Source: Saprospiraceae bacterium
GTDB taxonomy: Bacteria; Bacteroidota; Bacteroidia; Chitinophagales; Saprospiraceae
Reading direction: 5' to 3'
Assembly: GCA_016714985.1 (NCBI GenBank)
Contig: JADKBS010000021.1
Span: forward strand, 1 to 64,000
Length of the DNA: 64,000 nt
Of this stretch, positions 8,326 to 16,836 are shown piece by piece; positions within the stretch are counted from its first letter, which is position 1; every line of letters starts with the position of its first letter. Below the pieces are notes generated by a model. It saw only the letters and a list, made by a program, of their open reading frames with translations. It had not been told where the DNA came from and did no database searches. A program made the translations under genes and the position numbers.

Positions 8326-9237
8326 TTATTGAAGCCGGAAGCTTGCCGCACCAAGCAGACCGATGTCTGTATAAACCGCAACCCGGTAGAAGCCGGATTT
8401 AAGTTTGTCTTCCAACTCGTAATTAAACGTAAGGCGCTGATTTTCAACAATGTCTGTATCTTTCTGCTGCAAAGCAATGATGTCCTGCACCTGTCCGTTT
8501 ACGGTCACTTGTGCCTGGATGGGCTTGTTGTTTCTGATAGGTGTCCCCTTGTCGTCGGTGATGACGAGGTAGAGGGGGCGCAGCCCTTGGAACTGTTTTT
8601 TCACTTCCATCAAATCAAAACTGACCAGCACACGACGGGCACGACCAGCCTTGGCGGTGGCTTTCGGTCTCTTGCGCTCCACCTCTACCCGGAAGGCGCT
8701 GGCCTTAAAATTGGCCAAGGTGAGCTTTTTCATCTCGTCCTGAATGGTCTTGTTCAAAGTGGCAAGGGCATCGTTCTCCGACTTTGCGCTGGCTAGGTCG
8801 GTGGTAAGTTGCCCAGTGACGGCCCGGAGGCTATCGTTTTGGGCTTGAAGACCAGCGATATTGCCTTCAAGGCGAAGTTTGGCCTTGAGCAACTCCTCTA
8901 TCTGCGCTTTCAGGTTGGCATTCTCGTTGGCGCTTTGCTTCTTAATTTTAGTGATGGCTGCGCTTTGTGAAGCAATCGTCGTCTCGGCGTTGTCCATCTT
9001 TCCTTGCAGCGTTTTGTTCTCCTCGGAAAGCGAGGTGTAGGCCTGTTCGAGGCTGTCCACTTGTTGCCGGAGGTCGTCACGAAGCGAGGCGAGGTCGCCA
9101 ACCTGATTGGTAAGCGACTCCTTTTCAGAGGTAAGCGCCTTGTTTGCCGTGCTCAGGTTGTAGCCCCAATAGCCGAGACCCAAAAGACCCAATAACAATA
9201 AAATGACGAGGATGATTAAGCCTTTCTTAGCGTCCAT
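8326..9237 (-). CDS. membrane-anchored coiled-coil protein
   Basis: A 303-residue protein with one N-terminal membrane helix (LIILVILLLLGLLGLGYWGY, residues 8-27), a long coiled coil from about residue 30 to 170, and a C-terminal globular domain with beta character (RRVLVSFDLMEVKKQFQGL, then FNYELEDKLKSGFYRVAVYTD). The C-terminal domain is probably periplasmic. I recall no experimentally assigned function for this architecture in Bacteroidota. It lies upstream of, and in the same direction as, the OmpA-like lipoprotein, but hairpins separate them. Confidence 0.75.
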   Translation of the reverse strand: MDAKKGLIILVILLLLGLLGLGYWGYNLSTANKALTSEKESLTNQVGDLASLRDDLRQQVDSLEQAYTSLSEENKTLQGKMDNAETTIASQSAAITKIKKQSANENANLKAQIEELLKAKLRLEGNIAGLQAQNDSLRAVTGQLTTDLASAKSENDALATLNKTIQDEMKKLTLANFKASAFRVEVERKRPKATAKAGRARRVLVSFDLMEVKKQFQGLRPLYLVITDDKGTPIRNNKPIQAQVTVNGQVQDIIALQQKDTDIVENQRLTFNYELEDKLKSGFYRVAVYTDIGLLGAASFRLQ

Positions 9238-9492
9238 TTTTTTAAAGGATTGAAGGGATGAATGGTTGTAGGATTGAAGAGGAAGTGCTTCAAAACCTGC
9301 TGATTGTCAATTATTTAACAGCAAATTTACTTTAGTTGTTTTGGCAAGCAAGGTTAAGCCCATGTTTTTCATCTTTTTTTAATAAAAACCGAGTCTTGAC
9401 CATCCAAAATACTATCAAAACGGTAGGCGGAGAAATAAATAATTTCTAATTAATTATTTTTTCATATAAAGTTAAGAAGTAGCTAGCGCATA

Positions 9493-9568
9493 CCCGCAAG
9501 TCTTGAGGGGCAGCGCCCCGGAATATTCCAACCAACTCCGATATTGCGGGGAGCTGCCCCTCTACGGG
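9493..9568. repeat. GC-rich inverted repeat in the gap 9238-9630
   Basis: The arms 9493-9526 and 9541-9568 pair through AGGGGCAGCGCCCCGG and its counterpart GCGGGGAGCTGCCCCT, with CCCGCA and CGGG at the ends. The GC-rich palindrome stands out in an otherwise AT-rich 393-base gap. It resembles REP-like intergenic palindromes. A 62-codon minus-strand frame crosses it but is not credible as a gene. Nothing else was seen in the gap. Confidence 0.65.
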
Positions 9569-9630
9569 CGAAAATAGCAGCCGCCTATGTTCATCACTAC
9601 AATCCGCTATGGCCATAAATTTTGAAAAAA

Positions 9631-10173
9631 TCAAAAAGCCAAGAAGGCGTCCACCTGCTTTTCGATTACTTTCAAGGTAACAGGATCGGTGATGTTGCCG
9701 TCGCTATCCATTAGTTTTTCGATGCTGGAAATGGGCAGTATTTGCGGCAGCACCAAAGTGCCGACATGGTGCAGGATGCCCGTCAGGTGGTCAATGCCCC
9801 GCAGGTTGCCAGCCCGGCCCGTTGCCACACCGACCAATGCCGCTTTTTTACCGAAAAACGTGGACTTGTACTCCCGGATGGAACAACCATCGAGGAATAG
9901 CTTCAATGCACCGGGGAAGCCGCCGTTGTATTCTGGAATGACGTAAACAAACTTGGTGGCGGGCAGCATGAACTCGTCCTGAAGGGCGGAAAGGCTGGGT
10001 GTTTGCTGGCCTTTTGCGTACATATCGGGATGGAACCAGTCGTGAGCGATTCCTTCGAGCGCCAAAAGCTTCACAGGCTCATTGGCCTTGGCGGTCAATA
10101 AGTTGTAATAGTGCTTCGCAAAATGGAGTGCCTCGCTGTTCTTGCGGTTGGTGCCAGAAATGACGGTTATCAT
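9631..10173 (-). CDS. NADPH-dependent FMN reductase family protein
   Basis: A 180-residue flavodoxin-like reductase. MITVISGTNRKNSEAL carries the phosphate-binding loop for FMN, and YVIPEYNGGFPGALKLFLD is the second FMN-binding signature. Such enzymes reduce FMN, quinones or nitro compounds with NAD(P)H. The start at 10173 is set by the conserved N-terminus. An upstream extension is hydrophobic and non-homologous. It lies 137 bases downstream of paaC on the same strand, so it may be the last gene of the phenylacetate operon. It is not one of the classical PaaE reductases, which are ferredoxin-NADP reductase-like. Confidence 0.85.
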   Translation of the reverse strand: MITVISGTNRKNSEALHFAKHYYNLLTAKANEPVKLLALEGIAHDWFHPDMYAKGQQTPSLSALQDEFMLPATKFVYVIPEYNGGFPGALKLFLDGCSIREYKSTFFGKKAALVGVATGRAGNLRGIDHLTGILHHVGTLVLPQILPISSIEKLMDSDGNITDPVTLKVIEKQVDAFLAF

Positions 10174-10309
10174 GTTTGAAGGAAATGTAAAAAAGATGAT
10201 GTAAAAAATCAAAACTAGTTGGAAGTCCTGCCTCTCTTTGATTTTTCCCCCCTCAAACAATGAATTGGGTCAATGGTTTTGTGGCGCATATCAAACTAAT
10301 CTAATCAAC

Positions 10310-11050
10310 TCACCATTCCAAACCGGGGTAGGCCCGCTGTAAGAACTGCATTTCGGAGAGGATGAAACCAAGGTGCTCGCTGTGGCGACCATCCTTGCCC
10401 CCTATATGCATAAACATGCCAGCAGCTACGCCGACATTGGCAGCAACGAAAACCTCAGACATTTTGGCTTCTATGGCAGGTTTCAGCAGGTTCAAATCAG
10501 GGATGATGCCTTGTTGAGCAAGTTCTTTTTCGACATCATTGGGCGTGGCAAGCTCCCCGGAGTAGCCCCAAAGGTCTTCAATGGCAGCTTTTAGTTTAGC
10601 ATTGCTCAGTTCCGTGCCATCGCCGAGGCGGAGCATCCATTCGGAACTGAAGCGCAGGTGGTAAGTGATTTCCTTCAAGGACTTTGCAGCGAAGCCCGCC
10701 AGCCATTCGTCCTTGCTGTGCGTGAGGGCTTGGTGAAGGTGGTAATTGTAAGCATCAAAAACGAATTGACGGAAAAGGGTGTGCGCAAAATCGCCGTTCG
10801 GCTGCTCCACGAGCAGGGCGTTACGGAACTCCCAAGCGTCACGCAGGTAGGCGTAGTCGTCTTCGTCTTTTCCGAGACCCTCCAATTCCGCAACCCTTTG
10901 ATAAAGGCTTCGGGCCTGCCCAGTCAGGTCTAAAGCTATATTGGTAAGGGCTATATCCAGCTCCATCTCAGGGGCATGGCCGCACCACTCGCCCAAGCGG
11001 TGGCCGAGGATGAGGGCATTATCGGCGAGTTGTAGCAGGTATTTGATCAT
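10310..11050 (-). CDS. paaC: phenylacetyl-CoA epoxygenase structural subunit PaaC
   Basis: A 246-residue helical protein of the ferritin-like PaaA/PaaC fold, starting MIKYLLQLADNALILGHRLGEW and holding the ALTNIALDLTGQAR and LKEITYHLRFSSEW regions typical of PaaC. In the family PaaC is the non-catalytic partner of PaaA in the di-iron 1,2-phenylacetyl-CoA epoxygenase. It is the third gene of a paaA-paaB-paaC run on the minus strand and is separated from paaB by an inverted repeat. No paaD or paaE is in the window. Confidence 0.92.
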   Translation of the reverse strand: MIKYLLQLADNALILGHRLGEWCGHAPEMELDIALTNIALDLTGQARSLYQRVAELEGLGKDEDDYAYLRDAWEFRNALLVEQPNGDFAHTLFRQFVFDAYNYHLHQALTHSKDEWLAGFAAKSLKEITYHLRFSSEWMLRLGDGTELSNAKLKAAIEDLWGYSGELATPNDVEKELAQQGIIPDLNLLKPAIEAKMSEVFVAANVGVAAGMFMHIGGKDGRHSEHLGFILSEMQFLQRAYPGLEW

Positions 11051-11140
11051 TGCTGAATTGCTGAATTGTCAAATTGTCAAATTGTTATGCTGTCATTGTT
11101 ACAAGGGCAACAATTCAACAATGAAACAATTCAACAATTA
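11051..11140. repeat. inverted repeat between paaB and paaC
   Basis: The left part 11051-11090 is built from GAATTG and TCAAATTG words. The right part 11107-11140 carries CAATTCAACAAT words. Together they form an imperfect hairpin that fills the 93-base gap between the two co-directional genes. The words differ from those in the hyp operon. Confidence 0.7.
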
Positions 11141-11143
11141 ATT

Positions 11144-11428
11144 TTACATGTGAGATACCTCGTCAGGCACGGTGTAGAACGTCGGATGGCGATAGACCTT
11201 GTCCCGCGCTGGCTCGAAAAGCGGGTCGGAGTCGTCAGGGTCGGAGGCGGTGATGTGCTTGGACTCGACCACCCAAATGCTGACGCCTTCGTTGCGGCGG
11301 GTGTATAGGTCACGGGCGTTTTCGATTGCCATTTCCGCATCGGCGGCATGGAGGCTACCGACATGCTTGTGGTTCAGACCGCTTTTGCTGCGGATGAATA
11401 TTTCCCAAAGGGGCCATTCTTTTTTCAT
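11144..11428 (-). CDS. paaB: phenylacetyl-CoA epoxygenase subunit PaaB
   Basis: A 94-residue protein: KKEWPLWEIFIRSKSGLNHKHVGSLHAADAEMA is the PaaB signature, followed by LYTRRNEGVSIWVVES. PaaB bridges PaaA-PaaC dimers in the multicomponent oxygenase. The start at 11428 follows the family N-terminus, since the upstream extension is encoded by the inverted repeat at 11430-11502. Length is normal. Confidence 0.93.
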   Translation of the reverse strand: MKKEWPLWEIFIRSKSGLNHKHVGSLHAADAEMAIENARDLYTRRNEGVSIWVVESKHITASDPDDSDPLFEPARDKVYRHPTFYTVPDEVSHM

Positions 11429-11429
11429 A

Positions 11430-11502
11430 GAATTGATTGTTTGATTGCTAGCATTGCTTGATTGCTGTGGGCGATAACAATTTAACAATCAAACAATTCA
11501 AT
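11430..11502. repeat. inverted repeat between paaA and paaB
   Basis: ATTGATTGTTTGATTG on the left pairs with CAATCAAACAATTCAAT on the right, around a GC-richer centre. It fills the gap between the paaA stop (11509) and the paaB start (11428), so both internal gaps of the paa operon hold a hairpin of ATTGTTTGA-like words. Confidence 0.7.
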
Positions 11503-11508
11503 AATTTT

Positions 11509-12471
11509 TCAAGCGGCCTTTGAAGCGGCTTCAGGCTGCATTCTCCGCTGTTCCTTCTTTTCGGCATGTGCCATGGCAGCTTCCCGCACCCATGCGCCAT
11601 CTTCGTAAGCCTTGGTGCGGGCTTGGATGCGTTGACGGTTGCAGGGGCCATTGCCTTTCACGACGTTCCAGAACTCGTCCCAGTTGATTTTACCGAAATC
11701 GTAACGGCCACGCTCCTCGTTCCAGCACAGGTCGGGGTCGGGCACGGTGAGGCCGAGGTATTCGGCCTGTGGCACGGTCACGTCCACGAAGTTCTGGCGG
11801 AGTTCGTCGTTCGACTTTCGCTTGATTTTCCACTTCAGCGCTTGGTCGGAGTGGGTGGATTCGGCGTCGTGCGGACCGAACATCATCAGGGCGGGCCACC
11901 ACCAGCGGTTGAGGGCGTCCTGTGCCATGGACTTCTGTTCGGGCGATCCAAAGGCCATGGCCATCATCAGCTCATAGCCTTGGCGCTGGTGAAAGCTCTC
12001 TTCCTTGCAGATGCGCACCATCGCTCGGGCGTAAGGGCCATAAGAAGTACGGGTGAGCATCACTTGGTTGGTGATAGCGGCGCCGTCCACGAGCCAGCCA
12101 ATGGCACCGATGTCGGCCCAGTTGAGCGTAGGATAGTTGAAGATGGAAGAGTATTTAGCTTTGCCAGTCAGGAGTTGCTGTACGAGGTCGTCCCGGTCGG
12201 CGCCGAGGGTTTCGGCGGCGGAATAGAGGTAGAGGCCGTGGCCTGCTTCATCCTGAACTTTGGCCAGCAGGATGAGCTTCCGGCGGAGGGATGGTGCCCT
12301 GGTAATCCAGTTACCTTCGGGCAGCATCCCTACAATCTCGGAATGGGCGTGTTGGGAAATTTGGCGGATTAGGGTCTTCCGGTAGGCATCCGGCATCCAG
12401 TCCTTTGGTTCTATTTTTACTTCATCGTCAATTTTGGACTGGAAAATTGCTTCAAAATTCAAGCTAGTCAT
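11509..12471 (-). CDS. paaA: phenylacetyl-CoA epoxygenase catalytic subunit PaaA
   Basis: A 320-residue catalytic subunit. Di-iron ligand regions are visible in KVQDEAGHGLYLYSAAE and RICKEESFHQRQGYEL, and the protein starts MTSLNFEAIFQSKIDDEVKIEPKDWMP as expected. It oxidises phenylacetyl-CoA to the ring 1,2-epoxide in aerobic phenylacetate breakdown. It is the first gene of paaABC. A Bacteroidota -7 box and a 16-base palindrome lie just upstream and are listed separately. Length is normal. Confidence 0.95.
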   Translation of the reverse strand: MTSLNFEAIFQSKIDDEVKIEPKDWMPDAYRKTLIRQISQHAHSEIVGMLPEGNWITRAPSLRRKLILLAKVQDEAGHGLYLYSAAETLGADRDDLVQQLLTGKAKYSSIFNYPTLNWADIGAIGWLVDGAAITNQVMLTRTSYGPYARAMVRICKEESFHQRQGYELMMAMAFGSPEQKSMAQDALNRWWWPALMMFGPHDAESTHSDQALKWKIKRKSNDELRQNFVDVTVPQAEYLGLTVPDPDLCWNEERGRYDFGKINWDEFWNVVKGNGPCNRQRIQARTKAYEDGAWVREAAMAHAEKKEQRRMQPEAASKAA

Positions 12472-12512
12472 AATTTGGTAAGGCTGAAGTAGAAAAACAA
12501 CAAATTCTGCGA

Positions 12513-12556
12513 CAAATGTAATGATATTTTGGTTAGAAACACGAACAAGTGTTCGT
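12513..12556 (-). promoter_or_regulatory. paaA promoter with candidate repressor operator
   Basis: On the minus strand, TACATTTG (12513-12520) matches the Bacteroidota -7 consensus TAnnTTTG and predicts a start about 35 bases before paaA. Exactly 20 bases upstream of it, where the -33 element should sit, is the palindrome ACGAACAAGTGTTCGT (12541-12556, plus-strand spelling) with perfect 7-base arms. This looks like a TetR-type operator. A PaaR-like regulator is the obvious candidate but is not encoded in the window. The remaining 420 bases up to 12977 are AT-rich and hold no credible gene. Confidence 0.6.
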
Positions 12557-12977
12557 AATTTTTTTTCAAAACAACCTTCGGGCGTTTTGGTTCAAGCGGA
12601 TTTTGGGACACTTAATCGCTACAACAATGGCGCTTTCCGTTCAATACAATTGCATTTGGCGTTCGTGCTTTTCATTTTTTATATCAAAAAAATTTGTATC
12701 AAAATAAATCTCCTACAACTGCCATCAACCATTGAAGCTATCTCCGTAAATATTAAGGACAGTTCATTTGTTTGCATACCCGTACAAGCATGCTTTTCCG
12801 TGTAATAGATACCCAAGGTAAATTTCAATAAGCCAACTGATAAACAACGAACATCTCCAAAATCACTTAAATCACTATACCCTATGCCGCTGACACTTTG
12901 TGTTGGCCTTTAAGGCGTTGGGGTATTTTAGCGAGATCGTTAACAGAACCAATATTATTAACAACAAAACTACTACA

Positions 12978-14229
12978 ATGGCAACACAAGACCACGACCT
13001 CACAGGTTTCTTGATGAAGATCGGCGACAAGCTGAAAAAAAAATGGTTTGGTACACCTCACTTTGGACGACGAGCAGATGCCAGATAGGAGGCTGCTTCA
13101 CCATGAAGGGAAAACCCTCATCAATTTTACTTCTTGTAATTACATTGGACAAGAGACGGACAAACGACTTAAAAGGGCTGCAATAGCGGGGATTGAGAAG
13201 TATGGCGTACAGTATTATTGTGTCAGAACCTATACCCTACCAAGACTTGGAGGGCATGTTGAAGCAGCTATTTGGCCACCCATCAGCAGTTATGCCGATC
13301 ACGATGTTGGGGCACATGGCCGTTTTGCCGACCATCACAACGGACAAGGATGCCGTCATCTTAGACCAACAGGTACACACCAGCGTTCAGATGGCTGCAA
13401 AAGTGTTAAAGGGAAGTGGTATTTATGTGGAGAAGGTAAGGCACAACCGAATGGACTATCTTGAAAACAGAATACAAAAAACTACAGGGTGCATACAACC
13501 GAGTTAGGTACCTGGCCGACGGGGGTTACTCTATGTTTGGCGACGTTGCCCCTTTCAAGCACCTCTACGACATGCTGAATCAGTACGAGCAGTTCAATCT
13601 TTATATTGACGGCTCACATGGGATGAGTTGGACAGGAAGCATGGAGCCGGTGCAGCATTGGATGCCATCTCTTTCCATGAGCGAATGGTGCTAGTCACCT
13701 CGCTCGGCAAGGCTTTTGGGCTACGGGTGGTGGTGTTGTCTTTCATGACCAAGGCACCCGTGATTTGGTACGGACACTTGTTAAGACATCGTTATTCAGC
13801 GGCCCAATCCAACCTGCCAGCTTATGCGCAGCAGTGGAGTCGGCTAAAATCCACCTATAGGACGAAATCTGCCCACTGCAAAACATGGTTAAGGCTAAGA
13901 TTACCTATTTTGAACAAAAAGCAGCTTCGTTCAATCTTCCATTTGTAGCCCATGACGGTATGCCAATTTTCTTTTTGGGCATTGGCGATTTTGATTTTGC
14001 CATCAAACTCGTCAAGGGGTTGGTTGATTCCGGTTATTTTACAAGCCTTGCTTGTTATCCAGGAGTACCCATGGAAAATACTGGCGTACGGTTCTTGCTG
14101 ACCATTCACCGTACTGAACAGGATATTAATGGCGTACTGGAAAGAACTGCAGAACTTATGTCCCAGTTAATGGTCATGGAAGGGTATTCCATGGAAAAAA
14201 CCCACGCTGCATTTGAGCTGAAGGCTTGA
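12978..14229 (+). pseudogene. decayed alpha-oxoamine synthase (BioF/CqsA-like PLP enzyme)
   Basis: Pieces of one PLP-dependent acyltransferase of fold type I follow in order across several frames. MATQDHDLTGFLMKIGDKLK and EGKTLINFTSCNYIGQ come first, then DLEGMLKQLFGHPSAVMP with ILDQQVHTSVQMAA, then RVRYLADGGYSMFGDVAP with LYIDGSHGMSWTG (cofactor Asp and His region), then MVLVTSLGKAF (Lys that binds PLP), and finally a 3' part ending GVRFLLTIHRTEQDIN. I count at least four frame changes (for example near 13040, 13235, 13480 and 13640) and a stop codon (CTA-TAG-GAC) near 13858 where Ser is expected. This is a dead gene. The nearest families are BioF, KBL and the CqsA/LqsA autoinducer synthases. 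The sensor kinase 80 bases downstream makes the autoinducer type attractive, but that is inference. Confidence 0.85.
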
Positions 14230-14308
14230 AAGTGTGAAAGGTGTCGCCCTTATTTGGCAGAAATATTGCATTAGTTGTAGTTTGACAAATATTGTTCAAA
14301 CCACTTCA

Positions 14309-15694
14309 ATGTCATTTTTTGAAGCCATTAAATTCCTGGCCAGCAAGTATGATGAGTTTTTTATTGCCGATAACCTTAAGCGTTCGCCGCTTGACATAAG
14401 TAAAGCACGCGTTCTGGTTTTCATCCATCTGTTCATCATACTCATCGCCGCCGCCTTTTCTATTACCAATGCACAGTACCCCGGTATAGGTGGCCCTGCT
14501 ATCCACATGGGCATCGTCGTAGGCATTGTGCTGCTTTACATTTTCAAGCGGTATGGAAATTTCCTAACCTCGGGCAATTTGATGGCATTCCTGCTTTTCA
14601 TCGTTTTCTTGGAAGCTGTTTTCTCAAGCGGTGGGCTTTATTCCGATAACCTATTGTGGATTATGGCCACGCCGCTCACAGCGCTTCTGTTTGCAAGCCC
14701 CCGCTCTGGAATCGTTTGGTTATTAGTTCTTGTGGGGGTCACTTTTTATTTATACGTGCTGGACTTGCATAACCCCGGTTTTTACCGGAAACAAACCGAA
14801 GACCTCGACGGGCTGTATTACCTCATTACCAACAGTGGCCTGTTTATCATGCTCATCGGCATCGTGTTGATTTTCGCCACGGGCCAATCCATGATAATCA
14901 AGTCATTGGATGCGAAGCAAAGGGAACTTGAGGAGCAAAAAGAAGAGCTTACCCGTCAAAAGGAAGCCCTCATTGTCGCAGAAGACAAGCTAAAGGCCAG
15001 CAACCAGGAGCTTGAGCGGTTCGCCTACTCCGCCTCACACGACCTCAAGGAGCCACTACGAATGATAGGAAGTTACGTCATGTTGGTGAAACGGAGAGTC
15101 GGGGCCAACCTTGATACTGACACGAAAGAGTACATCGGGTTCATTACCGACGGTGTGTCGAGGATGGAAAAGATGCTTAACGACCTACTTCAATACTCAA
15201 GGCTCGGCAGGAGCAATGAACAACTAAAGGACCATGACCTAAACGACACACTACAGGTCGTCATGAAGAACCTCATGACCGCTATGGAAAGCACAGACAC
15301 GGCTATTTATGCCAACCAATTGCCTGTGGTCCGTTCAGCCTCTATCGAGATGATTCAGCTTTTCCAAAACCTAATTTCCAATTCCATCAAGTTCAGAAGA
15401 AAAGACCTCAGTCCCGTCATAGACATCACCTACCAAGAGGAAAAAGAGCATCACCGCTTCATGTTCATGGACAATGGCATCGGCATACCCGAAAAGAACA
15501 AGCAAACCGTGTTCAACATCTTTGAGCGCCTGCACTCCATCCAAGAGTACGAAGGAAGCGGCATTGGTCTGGCTACCTGCAAGAAAATCGTGAACAATAT
15601 GGGGGGAGAGATTTGGATTGAACCCGACAATGAAGTTGGCACTACCTTTACGTTCACTATCTCAAAAGAACGTGGGAACCTACCTACAGCTTAA
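14309..15694 (+). CDS. six-TM sensor histidine kinase
   Basis: A 461-residue kinase. About six membrane helices occupy residues 25-215, then a coiled-coil linker (LDAKQRELEEQKEELTRQKE), a HisKA domain with the phospho-accepting His in FAYSASHDLKEPLRMI, and a HATPase domain with N, G1 and G2 boxes (QLFQNLISNSIKFR, DNGIGIPEKN, GSGIGLATCKKIV). No receiver domain is attached. The input is the membrane region itself, as in CqsS and LqsS, which sense alpha-hydroxyketones. Because the adjacent upstream gene is a dead oxoamine synthase, this may be a receptor that outlived its signal synthase. The ATG at 14309 is preferred to a GTG at 14234. Confidence 0.85.
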   Translation: MSFFEAIKFLASKYDEFFIADNLKRSPLDISKARVLVFIHLFIILIAAAFSITNAQYPGIGGPAIHMGIVVGIVLLYIFKRYGNFLTSGNLMAFLLFIVFLEAVFSSGGLYSDNLLWIMATPLTALLFASPRSGIVWLLVLVGVTFYLYVLDLHNPGFYRKQTEDLDGLYYLITNSGLFIMLIGIVLIFATGQSMIIKSLDAKQRELEEQKEELTRQKEALIVAEDKLKASNQELERFAYSASHDLKEPLRMIGSYVMLVKRRVGANLDTDTKEYIGFITDGVSRMEKMLNDLLQYSRLGRSNEQLKDHDLNDTLQVVMKNLMTAMESTDTAIYANQLPVVRSASIEMIQLFQNLISNSIKFRRKDLSPVIDITYQEEKEHHRFMFMDNGIGIPEKNKQTVFNIFERLHSIQEYEGSGIGLATCKKIVNNMGGEIWIEPDNEVGTTFTFTISKERGNLPTA

Positions 15695-16213
15695 TCAAAC
15701 CTGCTTCTTGCTAACCACGTCAAGGTTGATGCCGCCATAATAGGCCGTATTGATATTTTTCCGCCACTTCAGGTAATAGGTAATCTGCCCTGTATGGTAC
15801 GAAAAATGCTCCACCACATGCACCAGTACACTGACGCCGTTCTCATTAAAACCCTGAACTTCAACAGGCTTTAAAATTTGTTCAACCGTGAGTTTTGTAA
15901 GCACCTTTTCCACCTCTTCTGCCAGTTCGTCAAGGTGGCGCACCAGCGCACTTGTCGGAAACGGGCCACGCTCATCAAACTCAGTTTGGCGCCTACGGTT
16001 GTCCGTATAGCCGCCAAGCCCTCCCAAGAGCCACTGCCGCACATTGCCACAGAGGTGCAGCACAAGGTTGCCAACGCTGTTGCTGTTCTCATTGGGTCGG
16101 TACCATATCTCCTCGGTCGTCAATTCGGCAAGGCATTGCTTAATCCTTGGTATGCTTTCACTTATCAACCGACGGCGCACTTCGTTTATCAGCAAATCTC
16201 GAAACTCGTTCAT
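15695..16213 (-). CDS. DinB-like four-helix bundle protein
   Basis: A 172-residue member of the DinB/DUF1572 group. The putative metal-binding histidines lie in NLVLHLCGNVRQWL and in HVVEHFSYHTGQITYYL near the C-terminus. Proteins of this fold include thiol-dependent transferases, but the substrate is unknown here. MNEFRDLLINEV at 16213 is chosen over a TTG nine codons upstream. The stop codon abuts that of the convergent kinase gene with no gap. Confidence 0.8.
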   Translation of the reverse strand: MNEFRDLLINEVRRRLISESIPRIKQCLAELTTEEIWYRPNENSNSVGNLVLHLCGNVRQWLLGGLGGYTDNRRRQTEFDERGPFPTSALVRHLDELAEEVEKVLTKLTVEQILKPVEVQGFNENGVSVLVHVVEHFSYHTGQITYYLKWRKNINTAYYGGINLDVVSKKQV

Positions 16214-16382
16214 AAGTTCATTCCTGTTTTCAGGCCGCAAGGTTCAAAAAACCTAAGTTAACACCACCATTTTATTTATGAAAATAGCCGTGTTGCTCCG
16301 CAATGATTGACGCATTGCCAAAAATTTCTTTCATTTGCCGAGGCTTAACCCCTTGATTTTCAGATAATAAATCATTGTAATC

Positions 16383-16823
16383 ATGAAAAGAGCATGGTAT
16401 TTCCTGTCGCTTGTGTTCTTATTGGCCGCCTGCAACCCTTACCAATTCGATGGGACGGCTTCCATCCAACTAAAAAAAGACCCATGCTTCGGCGTCTGCC
16501 CTGTCTATACTTTCACAGTGGACGGGACGGGAAAAGCCACCTTCAAAGGTGTCCGCAACGTTTCCAAGCCGGGGAGTTGGAAGCGGCAGCTTACGCCAGA
16601 AGCAGCCAATGCGCTGTTCAAGGCATTCGAGGCCAGCAAATTCCAGCAGTTTCAGGACGAGTACACAGCAGAAGTCACAGACCTGCCCACAACTTGGGTT
16701 ACGTACAAAACCACCGCCTTTGAGAAGACCATTAAAGACTATTTCGGGGCGCCCGAAGCCTTGAAAAACCTTGAAAAAATGGTGGAGACCATTGCCGAGG
16801 AAGACACCGATTGGAAACAGTAA
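16383..16823 (+). CDS. lipoprotein with DUF6438-like domain
   Basis: A 146-residue lipoprotein. MKRAWYFLSLVFLLAAC is a lipoprotein signal with the lipobox LAAC. The mature part begins with the pattern LKKDPCFGVCPVYTFTVDGTGKATF, typical of the DUF6438 domain common in Bacteroidota, with a likely disulphide between the two Cys. Function is unknown. It lies 13 bases before the next co-directional gene, so the two are probably one transcription unit. Confidence 0.75.
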   Translation: MKRAWYFLSLVFLLAACNPYQFDGTASIQLKKDPCFGVCPVYTFTVDGTGKATFKGVRNVSKPGSWKRQLTPEAANALFKAFEASKFQQFQDEYTAEVTDLPTTWVTYKTTAFEKTIKDYFGAPEALKNLEKMVETIAEEDTDWKQ

Positions 16824-16836
16824 CCTAAGATAAGCC

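Noticed and set aside
9446..9634. 62-codon minus-strand frame in the gap before the FMN reductase
   Set aside because: It runs through the GC-rich palindrome at 9493-9568, so its sequence is dictated by the repeat.
12521..12805. 94-codon frame upstream of the oxoamine synthase pseudogene
   Set aside because: AT-rich, odd composition, crosses the paaA operator and promoter region and shows no protein-like pattern.
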